In this document: positions 48,656-59,759 of the stretch, in pieces
Position numbering within the stretch: position 1 is the stretch's first letter
Layout: each line of letters opens with the position of its first letter
NCBI RefSeq assembly: GCF_036670015.1
Contig: NZ_CP137636.1
Coordinates: 350,501 to 414,500 of the forward strand
From: Niallia sp. XMNu-256
Lineage (GTDB): Bacteria > Bacillota > Bacilli > Bacillales > Cytobacillaceae
DNA length: 64,000 nt
Reading direction: 5' to 3'
Notes under the pieces: generated by a model
The model's input: only the letters and a program-made list of their open reading frames with translations
Told to the model about the DNA's origin: nothing
Databases searched by the model: none
Made by a program: the position numbers and the translations under genes

Positions 48656-50124
48656 TTGGAAAACCTAACTTAAACGGTTTGCCTGAAATAAAAAGGTTAG
48701 GTGAAATAAAAGGTTTAAATGAAGAGTGTGGACTATTTGGCATCTGGGGCCATAAGGATGCAGCACAAAATACGTATTATGGTCTCCATGCTTTACAGCA
48801 CCGTGGACAAGAGGGAACGGGGATTGTTGTAACAGATGGAGAAGTCGTGAAAGGTGTGAAAGGGGAAGGTCTTGTAACCGAGATCTTTCACAGTGAAGCG
48901 ATGAAGGAATTGGCATTTGGAAAGTCGGCAATTGGCCATGTACGTTATACAACAGCTGGCGGAGCTGGATTTGAAAATGTTCAACCTCTTGTTTTCCATT
49001 TCCAAACAGGAAGTCTTGCGCTTGCTCACAACGGAAGCCTAGTGAATGCAACTCATCTAAAAAGCCAACTAGAAGGTCAAGGAAGTATTTTTCAAACAAG
49101 TTCAGACACGGAAATACTTGCCCATTTAATTCGCCGTGGCGGTCATACTCCATTTAAAGAGCGTGTGAAAAATGCCTTAAGTATGCTTAAAGGGGCTTAT
49201 GCCTTCTTGATTATGACAGAAGATCAAATGATGGTTGCTTTAGATCCGAATGGAATGCGTCCATTATCCTTAGGAAAACTCGGCGATGCATACGTGGTAG
49301 CATCTGAAACATGTGCCTTTGATGTTGTTGGTGCTGAATTCATTCGTGATATTTTACCAGGAGAATTATTAATCATTGATGATGAAGGCTATCGATCTGA
49401 GATATTTGCGCATGCTTCCAATCAAGCGATGTGCATGATGGAATATGTCTATTTTGCACGCCCAGACAGTAATATTAATGGAGTTAATGTTCACTCTGCA
49501 CGGAAAAGATTAGGGAAAAAGTTAGCGGAAGAAGTAAGGATTGAAGCAGATGTTGTAACAGGAGTTCCTGATTCAAGCATTTCGGCGGCAATTGGTTTTG
49601 CTGAAGCATCTGGAATCCCTTATGAATTAGGTCTACTCAAAAATCGATATGTAGGACGGACGTTTATTCAACCTACACAAGCATTAAGAGAACAAGGCGT
49701 GAAAATGAAGTTGTCTCCTGTACGAGGTGTCGTTGAAGGAAAAAGAGTGATTATGGTCGATGATTCGATTGTTCGTGGGACGACAAGTCGCCGAATTGTA
49801 CGATTGCTACGTGAAGCGGGAGCAACCGAGGTTCATGTTGTCATTAGTTCACCTCCGATTAAGAATCCGTGTTTTTATGGAATTGATACATCAAAAAGAG
49901 AAGAACTAATTGCCAATGATAAATCCATTGAAGAAATTAGAAAAATTATTGAAGCAGATACGTTGACCTTTTTAAGTGCAGAAGGAACAGTAGAAGCGAT
50001 TGGCGGAACTGGTGAAGGTGAATACGGTGGACATTGTATGGCATGTTTTACTGGAAATTATCCGACTGAAATCTATGATGATTTAGAACAAATTAGAATG
50101 AAGGAAAAGCTTGTAGGAAAATAA
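48640..50124 (+). CDS. purF: Amidophosphoribosyltransferase
   Basis: A 494-residue enzyme catalysing the first purine step, PRPP plus glutamine to phosphoribosylamine. The mature N-terminal nucleophile is Cys30 (NEECGLFGIWG) after a 29-residue propeptide; B. subtilis has 11. The extra part includes an imperfect duplication (PEIKRLGEIKGL). The PRPP site VIMVDDSIVRGTTS is intact, and Fe-S ligand cysteines occur in CMACFTGNY and other sites. The ATG sits in the last codons of the purL remnant. A TTG at 48622 is unlikely. Confidence 0.94.
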   Translation: MPGKLIGKPNLNGLPEIKRLGEIKGLNEECGLFGIWGHKDAAQNTYYGLHALQHRGQEGTGIVVTDGEVVKGVKGEGLVTEIFHSEAMKELAFGKSAIGHVRYTTAGGAGFENVQPLVFHFQTGSLALAHNGSLVNATHLKSQLEGQGSIFQTSSDTEILAHLIRRGGHTPFKERVKNALSMLKGAYAFLIMTEDQMMVALDPNGMRPLSLGKLGDAYVVASETCAFDVVGAEFIRDILPGELLIIDDEGYRSEIFAHASNQAMCMMEYVYFARPDSNINGVNVHSARKRLGKKLAEEVRIEADVVTGVPDSSISAAIGFAEASGIPYELGLLKNRYVGRTFIQPTQALREQGVKMKLSPVRGVVEGKRVIMVDDSIVRGTTSRRIVRLLREAGATEVHVVISSPPIKNPCFYGIDTSKREELIANDKSIEEIRKIIEADTLTFLSAEGTVEAIGGTGEGEYGGHCMACFTGNYPTEIYDDLEQIRMKEKLVGK

Positions 50125-50189
50125 TAGTAATGGGGACGGTGCGATCTTTGGGTTGAACCGGCCTCAAAAAAAATTGGGGGATCTAATCA

Positions 50190-51233
50190 ATGGCAAAAGC
50201 ATATGAACAAGCAGGTGTAAATATTGAAGCAGGATATGAAGCTGTTTCTAGAATGAAAAAGCATGTGCAAAAAACGATGAGACCTGGAGTACTTGGCGGC
50301 TTAGGTGGATTTGGCGGCATGTTTGATTTATCCAGCTTACAATTAAAAGAGCCCGTATTAGTTTCAGGAACAGACGGAGTTGGGACAAAGCTTATGCTTG
50401 CGTTTATGATGGACCGTCATGATACGATCGGTATTGATGCTGTTGCAATGTGCGTAAATGATATCGTTGTACAAGGAGCAGAGCCGATTTACTTCCTAGA
50501 TTACATTGCCTGTGGCAAGCAGGAACCCGCAAGAATTGAAGCCATTGTGAAAGGTGTTGCAGAAGGCTGTGAACAAGCGGGCTGTGCTCTTGTTGGCGGT
50601 GAAACGGCTGAAATGCCAGGGATGTACAGTGAGGAGGAATATGACCTTGCTGGATTTGCAGTGGGTGCTGTTGAAAAAAGCAAAATCATCACGGGGAATG
50701 AAATCAAGCAAGGTGATATTTTAATCGGCCTAGCTTCAAGTGGCATTCATAGTAATGGTTATTCACTTGTACGCAAGGTATTTTTAGAAGAAGCAAAAAT
50801 GTCATTAACTGACCACGTCGAAGAGCTTGGCTGTACATTAGGTGAAGAACTATTACGTCCGACAAGGATTTATGTAAAATCCATTTTGGCTGCCCTAGAA
50901 AAATTTTCAATTAAAGGAATTTCCCATATTACAGGTGGCGGTTTTATTGAAAATATTCCAAGAATGCTTCCAGAAGGTTTAGGTGTTGAATTATCTGAAG
51001 AAAACTGGTCTGTTCCAGCTGTTTTCAATCTCATGCAGAAAATTGGTCAGTTAGACCGTCTAGATATGTACAATATTTTCAATATGGGTACTGGTATGGT
51101 CTTAGCTGTCCGTGAAGAGGAAGCTTCGGATGTGATTAAATTCTTCAATGAAAACGGTGAAAAGGCTTATCAGATCGGTGTAGTTACGGATCAACCTGAG
51201 GTGAAAATTCATCTAGCAAAAGAAGAGAAGTAG
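50190..51233 (+). CDS. purM: Phosphoribosylaminoimidazole synthetase (AIR synthase)
   Basis: A 347-residue ATP-dependent cyclase making AIR from FGAM. Motifs [42 protein letters not shown] and [14 protein letters not shown] are intact and length is normal. Its substrate FGAM needs PurQ/PurL/PurS, whose genes are lacking from this operon. GGGGG lies upstream of the ATG. Confidence 0.96.
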   Translation: MAKAYEQAGVNIEAGYEAVSRMKKHVQKTMRPGVLGGLGGFGGMFDLSSLQLKEPVLVSGTDGVGTKLMLAFMMDRHDTIGIDAVAMCVNDIVVQGAEPIYFLDYIACGKQEPARIEAIVKGVAEGCEQAGCALVGGETAEMPGMYSEEEYDLAGFAVGAVEKSKIITGNEIKQGDILIGLASSGIHSNGYSLVRKVFLEEAKMSLTDHVEELGCTLGEELLRPTRIYVKSILAALEKFSIKGISHITGGGFIENIPRMLPEGLGVELSEENWSVPAVFNLMQKIGQLDRLDMYNIFNMGTGMVLAVREEEASDVIKFFNENGEKAYQIGVVTDQPEVKIHLAKEEK

Positions 51234-51263
51234 TCAATTTGCCGAACATCGGAGGAATAAAGA

Positions 51264-51845
51264 ATGAAAAAAATAGCTGTGTTTGCTTCAGGGGTCGGAA
51301 CGAATTTACAAGCCATTATTGATGCGATTGAAAGTGGAGATCTAGACGCAAAAATTGAGCTTTTGGTTTGTGATCAGGAGGGCGCTTTTTGTATTAAACG
51401 TGCCTTAAAGGCGAACATCCCTACCTTTGTTTTTACAGCTAAACATTACGAAAGTAAAGCGGCCTATGAACAAGATATTTTACAACAGTTGCAAGAGTTC
51501 AACATTGAATATATTGTTTTAGCAGGCTATATGCGCTTGATTGGACATACATTATTACATGCGTATCAAGGGAAAATGGTTAATATTCATCCTTCCCTCC
51601 TTCCTGCTTTTCCGGGAAAAGATGCAATTGGACAAGCTTTCACCGCAAGGGTCAAAAGGAGCGGGGTAACGATCCATTTTGTTGATGAAGGTATGGATAC
51701 AGGGCCAATTATCGCACAACAAGAAGTCGATCTAGATGACAATGAAACGCTTGAGAGTTTTGAAGAGAAAATCCACGCGGTTGAACATAAATTATATCCA
51801 GCCGTTCTACAGAGACTGTTTTCAGAAGGAAAAACCTCTGTTTAA
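51264..51845 (+). CDS. purN: Phosphoribosylglycinamide formyltransferase 1
   Basis: A 193-residue enzyme adding a formyl group from 10-formyl-THF to GAR. N-terminal [11 protein letters not shown] phosphate loop; catalytic block LAGYMRLIG and [19 protein letters not shown] with active-site Asn/His/Asp ([15 protein letters not shown]). Located between purM and purH as in B. subtilis. Confidence 0.95.
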   Translation: MKKIAVFASGVGTNLQAIIDAIESGDLDAKIELLVCDQEGAFCIKRALKANIPTFVFTAKHYESKAAYEQDILQQLQEFNIEYIVLAGYMRLIGHTLLHAYQGKMVNIHPSLLPAFPGKDAIGQAFTARVKRSGVTIHFVDEGMDTGPIIAQQEVDLDDNETLESFEEKIHAVEHKLYPAVLQRLFSEGKTSV

Positions 51846-51894
51846 AGGCTTGTATCATTTAAGTTACGGAGAAACGGTAAGGAGGAGTCACTTT

Positions 51895-53430
51895 ATGAGA
51901 AAACGTGCACTAATCAGTGTGTCAGATAAAACAGGGGTAGTTGATTTTGCTAAGCAACTTGTTGAGCTTGGCTTTGAAATTATTTCAACAGGCGGTACAA
52001 AGACAGCCATTCATGATGCAGGGATTCCAGTAATAGGTGTAAGTGATGTGACAGGATTCCCAGAAATTCTTGACGGTCGTGTTAAAACGTTAAACCCACT
52101 TATTCATGGTGGCCTATTGGCGAAATTTGACGATCCTAGTCACCAAGCGCAACTGGACGAACACAAAATTGATCCGATTCAAATTGTTTGCGTAAACCTT
52201 TATCCATTCCAACAAACGATTGAAAAGCCGGATGTCACAGTTGCTGATGCAATTGAAAACATTGATATTGGTGGGCCAACGATGCTTCGATCTTCAGCCA
52301 AGAATCATCAGTATGTTACCGTTGTTGTTGATCCGACAGACTATGCTACCGTAATTGATGAATTAAAAGAAGCAGGAGAGGTTGGATTTGAAACTCGCCG
52401 TTCTTTAGCAGCGAAAGTTTTTCGTCATACAGCTGCTTATGATTCGATGATTGCTGGTTACATGACAGAATTAGTTGGGTTAGAAACACCTGAAAAATTA
52501 ACGGTTACATATGAGTTGAAACAGTCGTTGCGATATGGAGAAAATCCACACCAAAAAGCAGCTTTTTATCGCAAACCACTTGGCTCAACTTTCTCGATTG
52601 CAAATGCAGAACAATTACATGGGAAAGAACTTTCTTATAACAATATCAATGATGCAGATGCAGCCCTGCAAATCATTAAAGAATTCTCCGAGCCAGCAGC
52701 AGTTGCCGTTAAACATACCAATCCGTGTGGCGTTGGAATTGGGAAGGATATTTACACAGCTTACGAAAAAGCATTTGAAGCCGATCCTGTTTCCATTTTC
52801 GGTGGAATTATCGCTTTAAACCGTGAAGTGGATAAACGTACAGCTGAAAAATTACATGAGATATTCCTTGAAATTATCATTGCACCATCTTTCTCAGAAG
52901 AAGCGATTGAAATTTTAACAAGCAAGAAAAACATACGCCTCCTAACGATTCCATTTGGCAATCAAGAACAGAAGGAGCGTAAGTTAACTTCAATCGAAGG
53001 TGGATTATTGGTTCAAGATCGCGATGAATTTTCACTAGATAAAGCTAATATTACTTATCCTACAGAGCGTAAACCAACGGACGAAGAGTGGGAAGCTATG
53101 AAGCTCGGTTGGAAAGTAGTTAAGCATGTAAAATCGAATGCGATTGTTGTAGCAGATTCTCAAATGACGTTAGGTGTTGGTGCAGGCCAAATGAATCGTG
53201 TCGGTGCAGCAAAAATTGCTCTTGATCAAGCTAGTGAACGAGCAAAAGGGGCAGCCCTTGCCTCAGATGCGTTTTTCCCAATGAATGATACAGTTGAAGC
53301 TGCTGCAAAAGCAGGGATTACTGCGATCATTCAACCAGGTGGCTCGATTAAAGATGAAGATTCAATCAAGAAGGCCAACGAGTACGGAATCGCAATGGTA
53401 TTTACAGGGGTTCGTCATTTTAAACATTAA
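51895..53430 (+). CDS. purH: Bifunctional AICAR formyltransferase/IMP cyclohydrolase
   Basis: A 511-residue enzyme for the last two steps to IMP. N-terminal cyclohydrolase domain ([40 protein letters not shown]) and C-terminal transformylase ([36 protein letters not shown]). GGAGGAG lies 7 bases upstream of ATG 51895. Intact. Confidence 0.96.
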   Translation: MRKRALISVSDKTGVVDFAKQLVELGFEIISTGGTKTAIHDAGIPVIGVSDVTGFPEILDGRVKTLNPLIHGGLLAKFDDPSHQAQLDEHKIDPIQIVCVNLYPFQQTIEKPDVTVADAIENIDIGGPTMLRSSAKNHQYVTVVVDPTDYATVIDELKEAGEVGFETRRSLAAKVFRHTAAYDSMIAGYMTELVGLETPEKLTVTYELKQSLRYGENPHQKAAFYRKPLGSTFSIANAEQLHGKELSYNNINDADAALQIIKEFSEPAAVAVKHTNPCGVGIGKDIYTAYEKAFEADPVSIFGGIIALNREVDKRTAEKLHEIFLEIIIAPSFSEEAIEILTSKKNIRLLTIPFGNQEQKERKLTSIEGGLLVQDRDEFSLDKANITYPTERKPTDEEWEAMKLGWKVVKHVKSNAIVVADSQMTLGVGAGQMNRVGAAKIALDQASERAKGAALASDAFFPMNDTVEAAAKAGITAIIQPGGSIKDEDSIKKANEYGIAMVFTGVRHFKH

Positions 53431-53499
53431 TTTCATTCAGCAGAAATCTCCTGTTTAAAAGTTAAGCATTGGATAAAGAGTTAAGTGTGTTCAAACCCC

Positions 53500-53645
53500 T
53501 GCTGACGAAATTGAGCCTCCGGCGGATGCCTCGGATTTTTTAAAAAAATTTTTATCAAACGAGTTGATAAAAATCCGGGCGCAAATTCGACGGGCGAATT
53601 TGATATTTTTAGGCTACATAAGCTTGTCTTAAAGACAAGCTTCTT
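53500..53645 (+). repeat. Cluster of hairpins between purH and purD
   Basis: Within 150 bases: ATTTTTATCAA / TTGATAAAAAT (53548-53574, 11-base perfect arms), CAAATTCG / CGAATTTG (53582-53602), and AAGCTTGTCTT / AAGACAAGCTT (53620-53642, one-base spacer), preceded by a GC-rich CCTCCGGCGG segment. The purH-purD gap is about 255 bases, much longer than the other gaps of this operon. No gene is visible. Confidence 0.65.
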
Positions 53646-53680
53646 AACTATATAAAGATAAATTATAAAATGGGAGCTGA

Positions 53681-54964
<1,284 letters not shown>

Positions 54965-54971
54965 GTTGGTT

Positions 54972-55004
54972 GACTCTGTTCGATTGCGAGCAGGGTCTTT
55001 TTTA
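54972..55004 (+). terminator. Terminator of purine operon
   Basis: GACTCTG pairs with CAGGGTC across a stem-loop with inner pairing, then TTTTTT. Confidence 0.85.
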
Positions 55005-55112
55005 ATTTTTATAAAGGCATAGCCTGTCAAAAAGGATGCAAACTAGAAGTGTAGGTGCCTCGCATGGCTTTGGCATCTAAGATAAAAAAACTACACAATA
55101 AAGGTGATGGAT

Positions 55113-55238
55113 ATGGGTAAAGATAAAAAAAGTAAAAAGAATCATAAAGCCTTACCAGCAGCAGATGTAGAATTTGCGGAAGAAAGAGGAAATGGGCTTG
55201 AGAAAAAAGCGTTAAGAGCGATGAAAAGTCCAAAATAG
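55113..55238 (+). CDS. 41-residue YfhD-like small protein
   Basis: A short open frame (MGKDKKSKKNHKALPAADVE...) with AAGG 8 bases upstream of ATG 55113 and stop at 55236-55238. The lysine-rich start, the LPAADVEFAEE centre and charged end resemble the YfhD family of small Bacillus proteins (LP...DVEFSEEL). The family has no assigned function. It lies between purD and convergent DUF2642 gene; a hairpin (55247-55276) follows. Confidence 0.6.
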   Translation: MGKDKKSKKNHKALPAADVEFAEERGNGLEKKALRAMKSPK

Positions 55239-55246
55239 GAAAATAA

Positions 55247-55276
55247 CTAGGGACAGTTTTTAAAAATTCTGTCCCT
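55247..55276. terminator. Hairpin between convergent genes
   Basis: AGGGACAG and CTGTCCCT arms with a 12-base AT loop lie between convergent stop codons. T-runs are weak. Confidence 0.5.
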
Positions 55277-55281
55277 AATCT

Positions 55282-55950
55282 TCAAGGTAAATGAATGGTC
55301 TTCAAATGATGACAATTCCAATAAACCATCTCTCCTTCAGCATTCACAAGGGCGAGTTTGTTATCAAATGCCTTCTTTAACAAACCAATCTTCTCTGGGT
55401 GATCGCCATTGTCGAGAATCACGATGTTGTTTTCAAGTCTTTTACATTGTTCTGAAAAGGTCCTAGCTAAAGATACGGAAGTGGGGTTCACGGGCAATTT
55501 TTCATTACTAAGTGAATAAGGGGTTGTATTCTTAATATAAGGAATCAGCCATTTAACATGATTCATCGATATATACATAACTTTATAAGCGGGTGAGTAG
55601 AAAACGAAATAATCATTCATTACACTTGTTAAATAACCATGAATGGTTCTGTTTCCTTCAACATTGAGAGATACAAAGATTCCTTTTGCATTGATTAAGA
55701 TTTTTCGAAAGGATATATTGTCTGAAAATGATTTTAGCGGATGCTCAGGATGAAAGTTTACATCCCAATCATGTACCGATTCTGGATCAGGTTTAAAGCG
55801 CTGAATATGAGTAAAAGGAAGATAGTAGTATTGCTTGTTATAGATAACAAGGATATCTAAGCCTGCGTCAATTAACTTTCCATATAATTCCTTTTCACCT
55901 GAAACCTCAACTTTAATGTTTTGACCAATTAAAGAATTAAAATCAATCAC
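55282..55950 (-). CDS. DUF2642-domain protein
   Basis: A 222-residue protein with two copies of a small beta-barrel-like unit: residues about 2-55 (LIGQNIKVEVSG...YYYLPFTHIQ) and about 85-140 (ISMNHVKWLIPY end), as in DUF2642 proteins often linked to spores. The C-terminal 70 residues are another beta-rich segment. GTG 55950 is preferred because GGAGG lies 8 bases upstream. It is 33 bases from the ArsB-type gene upstream on the same strand and probably cotranscribed with it. Function unknown. Confidence 0.7.
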   Translation of the reverse strand: MIDFNSLIGQNIKVEVSGEKELYGKLIDAGLDILVIYNKQYYYLPFTHIQRFKPDPESVHDWDVNFHPEHPLKSFSDNISFRKILINAKGIFVSLNVEGNRTIHGYLTSVMNDYFVFYSPAYKVMYISMNHVKWLIPYIKNTTPYSLSNEKLPVNPTSVSLARTFSEQCKRLENNIVILDNGDHPEKIGLLKKAFDNKLALVNAEGEMVYWNCHHLKTIHLP

Positions 55951-55983
55951 GAGTCCCCCCTCCACCTTTCTTTTTGAGTTATC

Positions 55984-57327
55984 TTAGAATAACCATGAAA
56001 CCCAATAATATAAAAGAACTAAAGTTACAATGGTAACGGGAGGAATGACAACGAAGGTCACTTTTAAATATTGTCTCCAGGTTATTTTTATTCCTCCGTC
56101 TTTTACAATATGCATCCACATAATGTTGGCTAATGTTCCCATAGGTAAGAGCAGAGAACCCATATCACTGCCAATTACGTTTGCAAGATAAGATATTTTT
56201 AATGTGAGTGGATCTAGACCCATATTCATTAATGTTAAGGTACCAACCATCAAGGCTGGGTGATTATTAAAAAGATTAGATAGAACGGACAGCAAGCTAC
56301 CCATCAAGACGCTTGCATTGAGCAGGCTTCCAGAAACCATAGGATCCATAATTTGAATGAGCCAAGTTGTTAATCCTATATTATGCAAACCATAGACTAC
56401 TACGTACATGCTAAAGGCAAAGATAAGGATATACCAAGGTGTTCTTTTTAGCATATCGATTGGCGAGATTTTCAAACGACACCAGCGCCATCCTAGTAAT
56501 GCAGCAGAGCCAACGACAGCAGTAAGAGATACGGGAATTCCAAAGTATGATGCAACGAACAAACTAATTCGGACTAGTAAAACAAATAACAAAACTTTCA
56601 ACATAAAACTGGTGTTCTCTTTAGACAATGGATTTGATGTTTGGTGTTTAAGTGGTTGTATAGAAGAGTTGGGAACGATGTGGACTTGTGTAGAAATGAC
56701 TTTTGGAAGTTTTTTATAAAAAAGTAGATACAAAAGAAACACAAGTAATAATAATCCGGTAGTTGCAGGTACAAACATCATGGCAGTATGCAAATACAAA
56801 TCCATATCAACGATTTTTAAAGCGATTAGGTTCACGATATTACTTACGCCAATTGGAGCACTTGAGGCAGTTGCGACCAACGCTCCAGACAGCAAATAGG
56901 GAATTTGTTGATTGGGCTTTAAACCTAAATTTTTCAATAAGATTAATAGGATGGGTGTAGTAATTAAAATGCTGCCATCGTTATTGACAAAAAGGGTCAT
57001 TAAAAAGCAGAACAGATTGACATACCAAAAGAGCTTCAAGCCAGACCCTTTTGCTCGATTAGCCAAAACTTCAGCTGCCCACGTAAAGAAGCCGAAGCTT
57101 TCTAAAACGATCGCCATCACGATAGTTGCCATGATAGTAATAGCTGCACCACTTATTGTCTCAGTAATTTCACCTAAATCTGAAACCGAGACACTACCTG
57201 TCATTATAATTAAAATTGCCCCGATGGTTGCTGGAATCGCTTCGTTGACTCCCTTCGGCCTCCACATGACAAAGGTAACCGTTAGTAAAAAAAACAAGAT
57301 TGTCAGTAAACTTGTAAATTCAAGCAT
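55984..57327 (-). CDS. ArsB/NhaD-superfamily membrane transporter
   Basis: A 447-residue protein with about 11-12 helices, matching the ArsB family of arsenite/antimonite extruders along its length: MWRPKGVNEAIPA near the start, AAEVLANRAKGSGLKLFWYV, NNDGSILITTPI, SSAPIGVSNIVNLI and SNLFNNHPALMVGTL. Arsenite export is the best guess but anion or sodium transport by related proteins is possible, and no arsR or arsC adjoins it. ATG 57327 has GGAGTG 6 bases upstream; a start at 57336 is too close to it. Confidence 0.8.
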   Translation of the reverse strand: MLEFTSLLTILFFLLTVTFVMWRPKGVNEAIPATIGAILIIMTGSVSVSDLGEITETISGAAITIMATIVMAIVLESFGFFTWAAEVLANRAKGSGLKLFWYVNLFCFLMTLFVNNDGSILITTPILLILLKNLGLKPNQQIPYLLSGALVATASSAPIGVSNIVNLIALKIVDMDLYLHTAMMFVPATTGLLLLVFLLYLLFYKKLPKVISTQVHIVPNSSIQPLKHQTSNPLSKENTSFMLKVLLFVLLVRISLFVASYFGIPVSLTAVVGSAALLGWRWCRLKISPIDMLKRTPWYILIFAFSMYVVVYGLHNIGLTTWLIQIMDPMVSGSLLNASVLMGSLLSVLSNLFNNHPALMVGTLTLMNMGLDPLTLKISYLANVIGSDMGSLLLPMGTLANIMWMHIVKDGGIKITWRQYLKVTFVVIPPVTIVTLVLLYYWVSWLF

Positions 57328-57500
57328 TGCATCCACTCCATATATTTAATGAATTTAGGTGAATATCAATAAGGGACAAACCTCCCTTCACTTTATATGT
57401 CCTATATGTATATGCTCGTTGAATCGAACAAGCCTCTGACAATATCCTAATTTATAATAATTAAATAAAAATTATTAATTTTAATTAAAATGTTGTATAA

Positions 57501-57544
57501 AAAAAGAGAAGGGAAGTTGTTTAAAAAGCAATTCCTTCTCTTTC
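57501..57544. terminator. Terminator of DUF2892 gene
   Basis: AGAGAAGGGAAGTTGT pairs imperfectly with GCAATTCCTTCTCT; A-run on the left gives a T-run for the minus strand. Confidence 0.8.
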
Positions 57545-57548
57545 CATT

Positions 57549-57848
57549 TTATTTAGCTGTTGGTACTGTCTCACCAAATTCTGACGATTCCCTCTTAGGA
57601 GTTTTCTGATTTCCATCCATCTTTTCGAATGGATTGGACATATTGGTTTGTTGGAATAGAGCAGTCACCGGACAATAGCGCATAATCCCCTCTGCCACAT
57701 GCATAGCACCCAATAAGGCAGTCCAGAAATAAGTCTGGAAAAAAGGTCTTTTTACCATTTTTGCTGTACTACAAGAAAGTACGGTTAACCCCAATGTGAT
57801 GCGAATAAGCGCTCCAAGAATACCGATATTTGGTTTAATTTTTATCAT
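57549..57848 (-). CDS. DUF2892 small membrane protein
   Basis: A 99-residue protein with the DUF2892 fold: PNIGILGALIRITLGLTVL and a second hydrophobic stretch FWTALLGAMHVAEGIMRYCPVTALF, then a polar tail. The YCPVT signature is typical of YgaP-like inner-membrane domains. Two cysteines (CST and YCP) are conserved in many members. Function unknown; divergent from yerA. Confidence 0.8.
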   Translation of the reverse strand: MIKIKPNIGILGALIRITLGLTVLSCSTAKMVKRPFFQTYFWTALLGAMHVAEGIMRYCPVTALFQQTNMSNPFEKMDGNQKTPKRESSEFGETVPTAK

Positions 57849-57962
57849 AAAAAAACTCCTTTTAATTATTTTTAATACTTAAAAACTCTTTAGTGTGTTA
57901 AAAAGTGAAATATGTTAATATAGGTATGACATACAATTTAAAAATAAAAGGAGGGGCGTTAC

Positions 57963-59711
57963 ATGCTGGAACAGCGCTATCGTTGGAAAAACAAGCAATT
58001 GCGAGAACATGTTGATGTGATAGAAGGCAAGAAATCACCAAGTATTTTACTGAGAAATGCTCGCTATTTAAACCAAACGTTTCGCAAATGGATGACTGCC
58101 AACATATGGATTTACGATGACCGCATTGTGTACGTGGGTGAAAAACTACCACAGCGATTAGACGGTTGTGAAATTGTTGACTGTACCAATTATCTACTTG
58201 TTCCCGGCTATATTGAACCACATGCCCATCCGTTTCGTTTATATAATCCCCTAACGCTTGCAGCATATGCATCACAGTTTGGGACGACAACAATGATTAA
58301 TGATAACTTACAACTATTTTTGCAAATCGAAAAAAAGAAAGCGTTTTCCTTTTTGCGAGAAATGAGACATATCCCGACTACCATGTACTGGTGGGCTCGC
58401 TTTGATGCCGAGACTGAGATGAAAGATGAAGAGGTAACCTTTTCGCATAGTAACGTTAAATCATGGCTTGAACACGATGCCGTATTACAAGGGGGAGAAC
58501 TAACAGGATGGCCACGTATGCTTGATGGAGATGACATGATGCTCCATTGGGTTCAAGAGGCAAAAAGAATGCGAAAGAAAATCGAAGGTCATTTTCCAGG
58601 GGCTTCGGAAAGAACATTAGCAAAAATGACTTTATTTGGTGCTGATAGCGACCATGAGGCAATATCAGGAAAAGAAGTTTATGACCGGTTGATGCAGGGT
58701 TATATGGTTTCGTTAAGATATTCAGGAATCCGTCCAGATTTGCCAAGACTATTAGACGAAATTCATGAATTAGGAATTGATACGTACGATCGCTTTATGT
58801 TTACCACAGATGGTTCATCTGCAGACTTTTATGAAAATGGCTTCATAGATAATATGATCAAAATTGCCATTGATAAAGGGGTACCGGTTATTGATGCTTA
58901 TAATATGGCAACAATCAATGTTGCGCGTTACTATAATATCGAGTATTTACATGGGAATATTGCAACAGGTCGAGTTGCGAACATTAACTTTTTACAGGAC
59001 GAAAGGAATCCAACGCCTGTTTCTGTACTAGCAAAAGGGATTTGGGTCAAACGGAATGGCAAAAAGGATGTGGATCTATATGATACATTGCCATGGAATG
59101 AATTTGATTTAGAGCCTGTATCAATGGATTGGGAATTAGAATTTTCAATGGAAGATCTTCAATTTTCGATGCCATTCGGAATAGAAATTGAAAACACCGT
59201 TATTACCAAACCTTATTCAATTTCAATTGATGCCTCATTTGATGAGTTAAAGAGTCGAGATGAATCATTCTTTGTCTTTATTGACCGTTATGGCAAGTGG
59301 CGGATCAATACGATATTAAAAGGATTTGCTGAACGCCTTTCCGGACTGGCTAGCACATTATCCCGAACAGGTGATATTATTTTAATCGGAAAAAATAAGC
59401 ATGATATGTTGCTGGCATTTAATCGTGTGAAGGAATTGGGTGGAGGGATTGTCATTGCGGAAAGCGGTGAGATTGTAAAAGAGTTACCTCTTCCATTAAA
59501 GGGCCTGATGTCTGATAAGCCAATTGAAGAATTGATTGCTGTTCACAAAGGATTTAGAGCCTACATGAAGGAAAAAGGCTATCATTTTAATGATCCATTT
59601 CAAACCCTTCTCTTTCTCTCGACAACTCATTTACCATATATACGAATCACTCAACGTGGATTATATGATGTTAAAAAGAAAATTGTACTCTTTCCAACTA
59701 TAATGCGTTAA
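57963..59711 (+). CDS. yerA: Adenine-deaminase-like amidohydrolase YerA
   Basis: A 582-residue amidohydrolase related to adenine deaminase and matching YerA of B. subtilis in size and position (between the purine operon and yerB). Metal-site segments EPHAHPF (about 81-87), EGHFPGAS (about 207) and FTTDGSS (about 280) are visible. It would hydrolyse a nitrogen ring substrate; adenine deamination to hypoxanthine would fit the purine neighbourhood but is unproven for YerA. Strong AGGAGGGG Shine-Dalgarno. Confidence 0.9.
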   Translation: MLEQRYRWKNKQLREHVDVIEGKKSPSILLRNARYLNQTFRKWMTANIWIYDDRIVYVGEKLPQRLDGCEIVDCTNYLLVPGYIEPHAHPFRLYNPLTLAAYASQFGTTTMINDNLQLFLQIEKKKAFSFLREMRHIPTTMYWWARFDAETEMKDEEVTFSHSNVKSWLEHDAVLQGGELTGWPRMLDGDDMMLHWVQEAKRMRKKIEGHFPGASERTLAKMTLFGADSDHEAISGKEVYDRLMQGYMVSLRYSGIRPDLPRLLDEIHELGIDTYDRFMFTTDGSSADFYENGFIDNMIKIAIDKGVPVIDAYNMATINVARYYNIEYLHGNIATGRVANINFLQDERNPTPVSVLAKGIWVKRNGKKDVDLYDTLPWNEFDLEPVSMDWELEFSMEDLQFSMPFGIEIENTVITKPYSISIDASFDELKSRDESFFVFIDRYGKWRINTILKGFAERLSGLASTLSRTGDIILIGKNKHDMLLAFNRVKELGGGIVIAESGEIVKELPLPLKGLMSDKPIEELIAVHKGFRAYMKEKGYHFNDPFQTLLFLSTTHLPYIRITQRGLYDVKKKIVLFPTIMR

Positions 59712-59759
59712 AATGTGAAAGAATTGTGGTAAAATAGACTAATGGATGAGGTGCGCTCA

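Noticed and set aside
48665-49153. 162-codon minus-strand frame opposite purF
   Set aside because: Antisense shadow; purF is intact and conserved on the plus strand.
51736-51894. Upstream start for purH within purN
   Set aside because: The strong Shine-Dalgarno and conserved [12 protein letters not shown] start at 51895 fit the family; the extension is purN in another frame.
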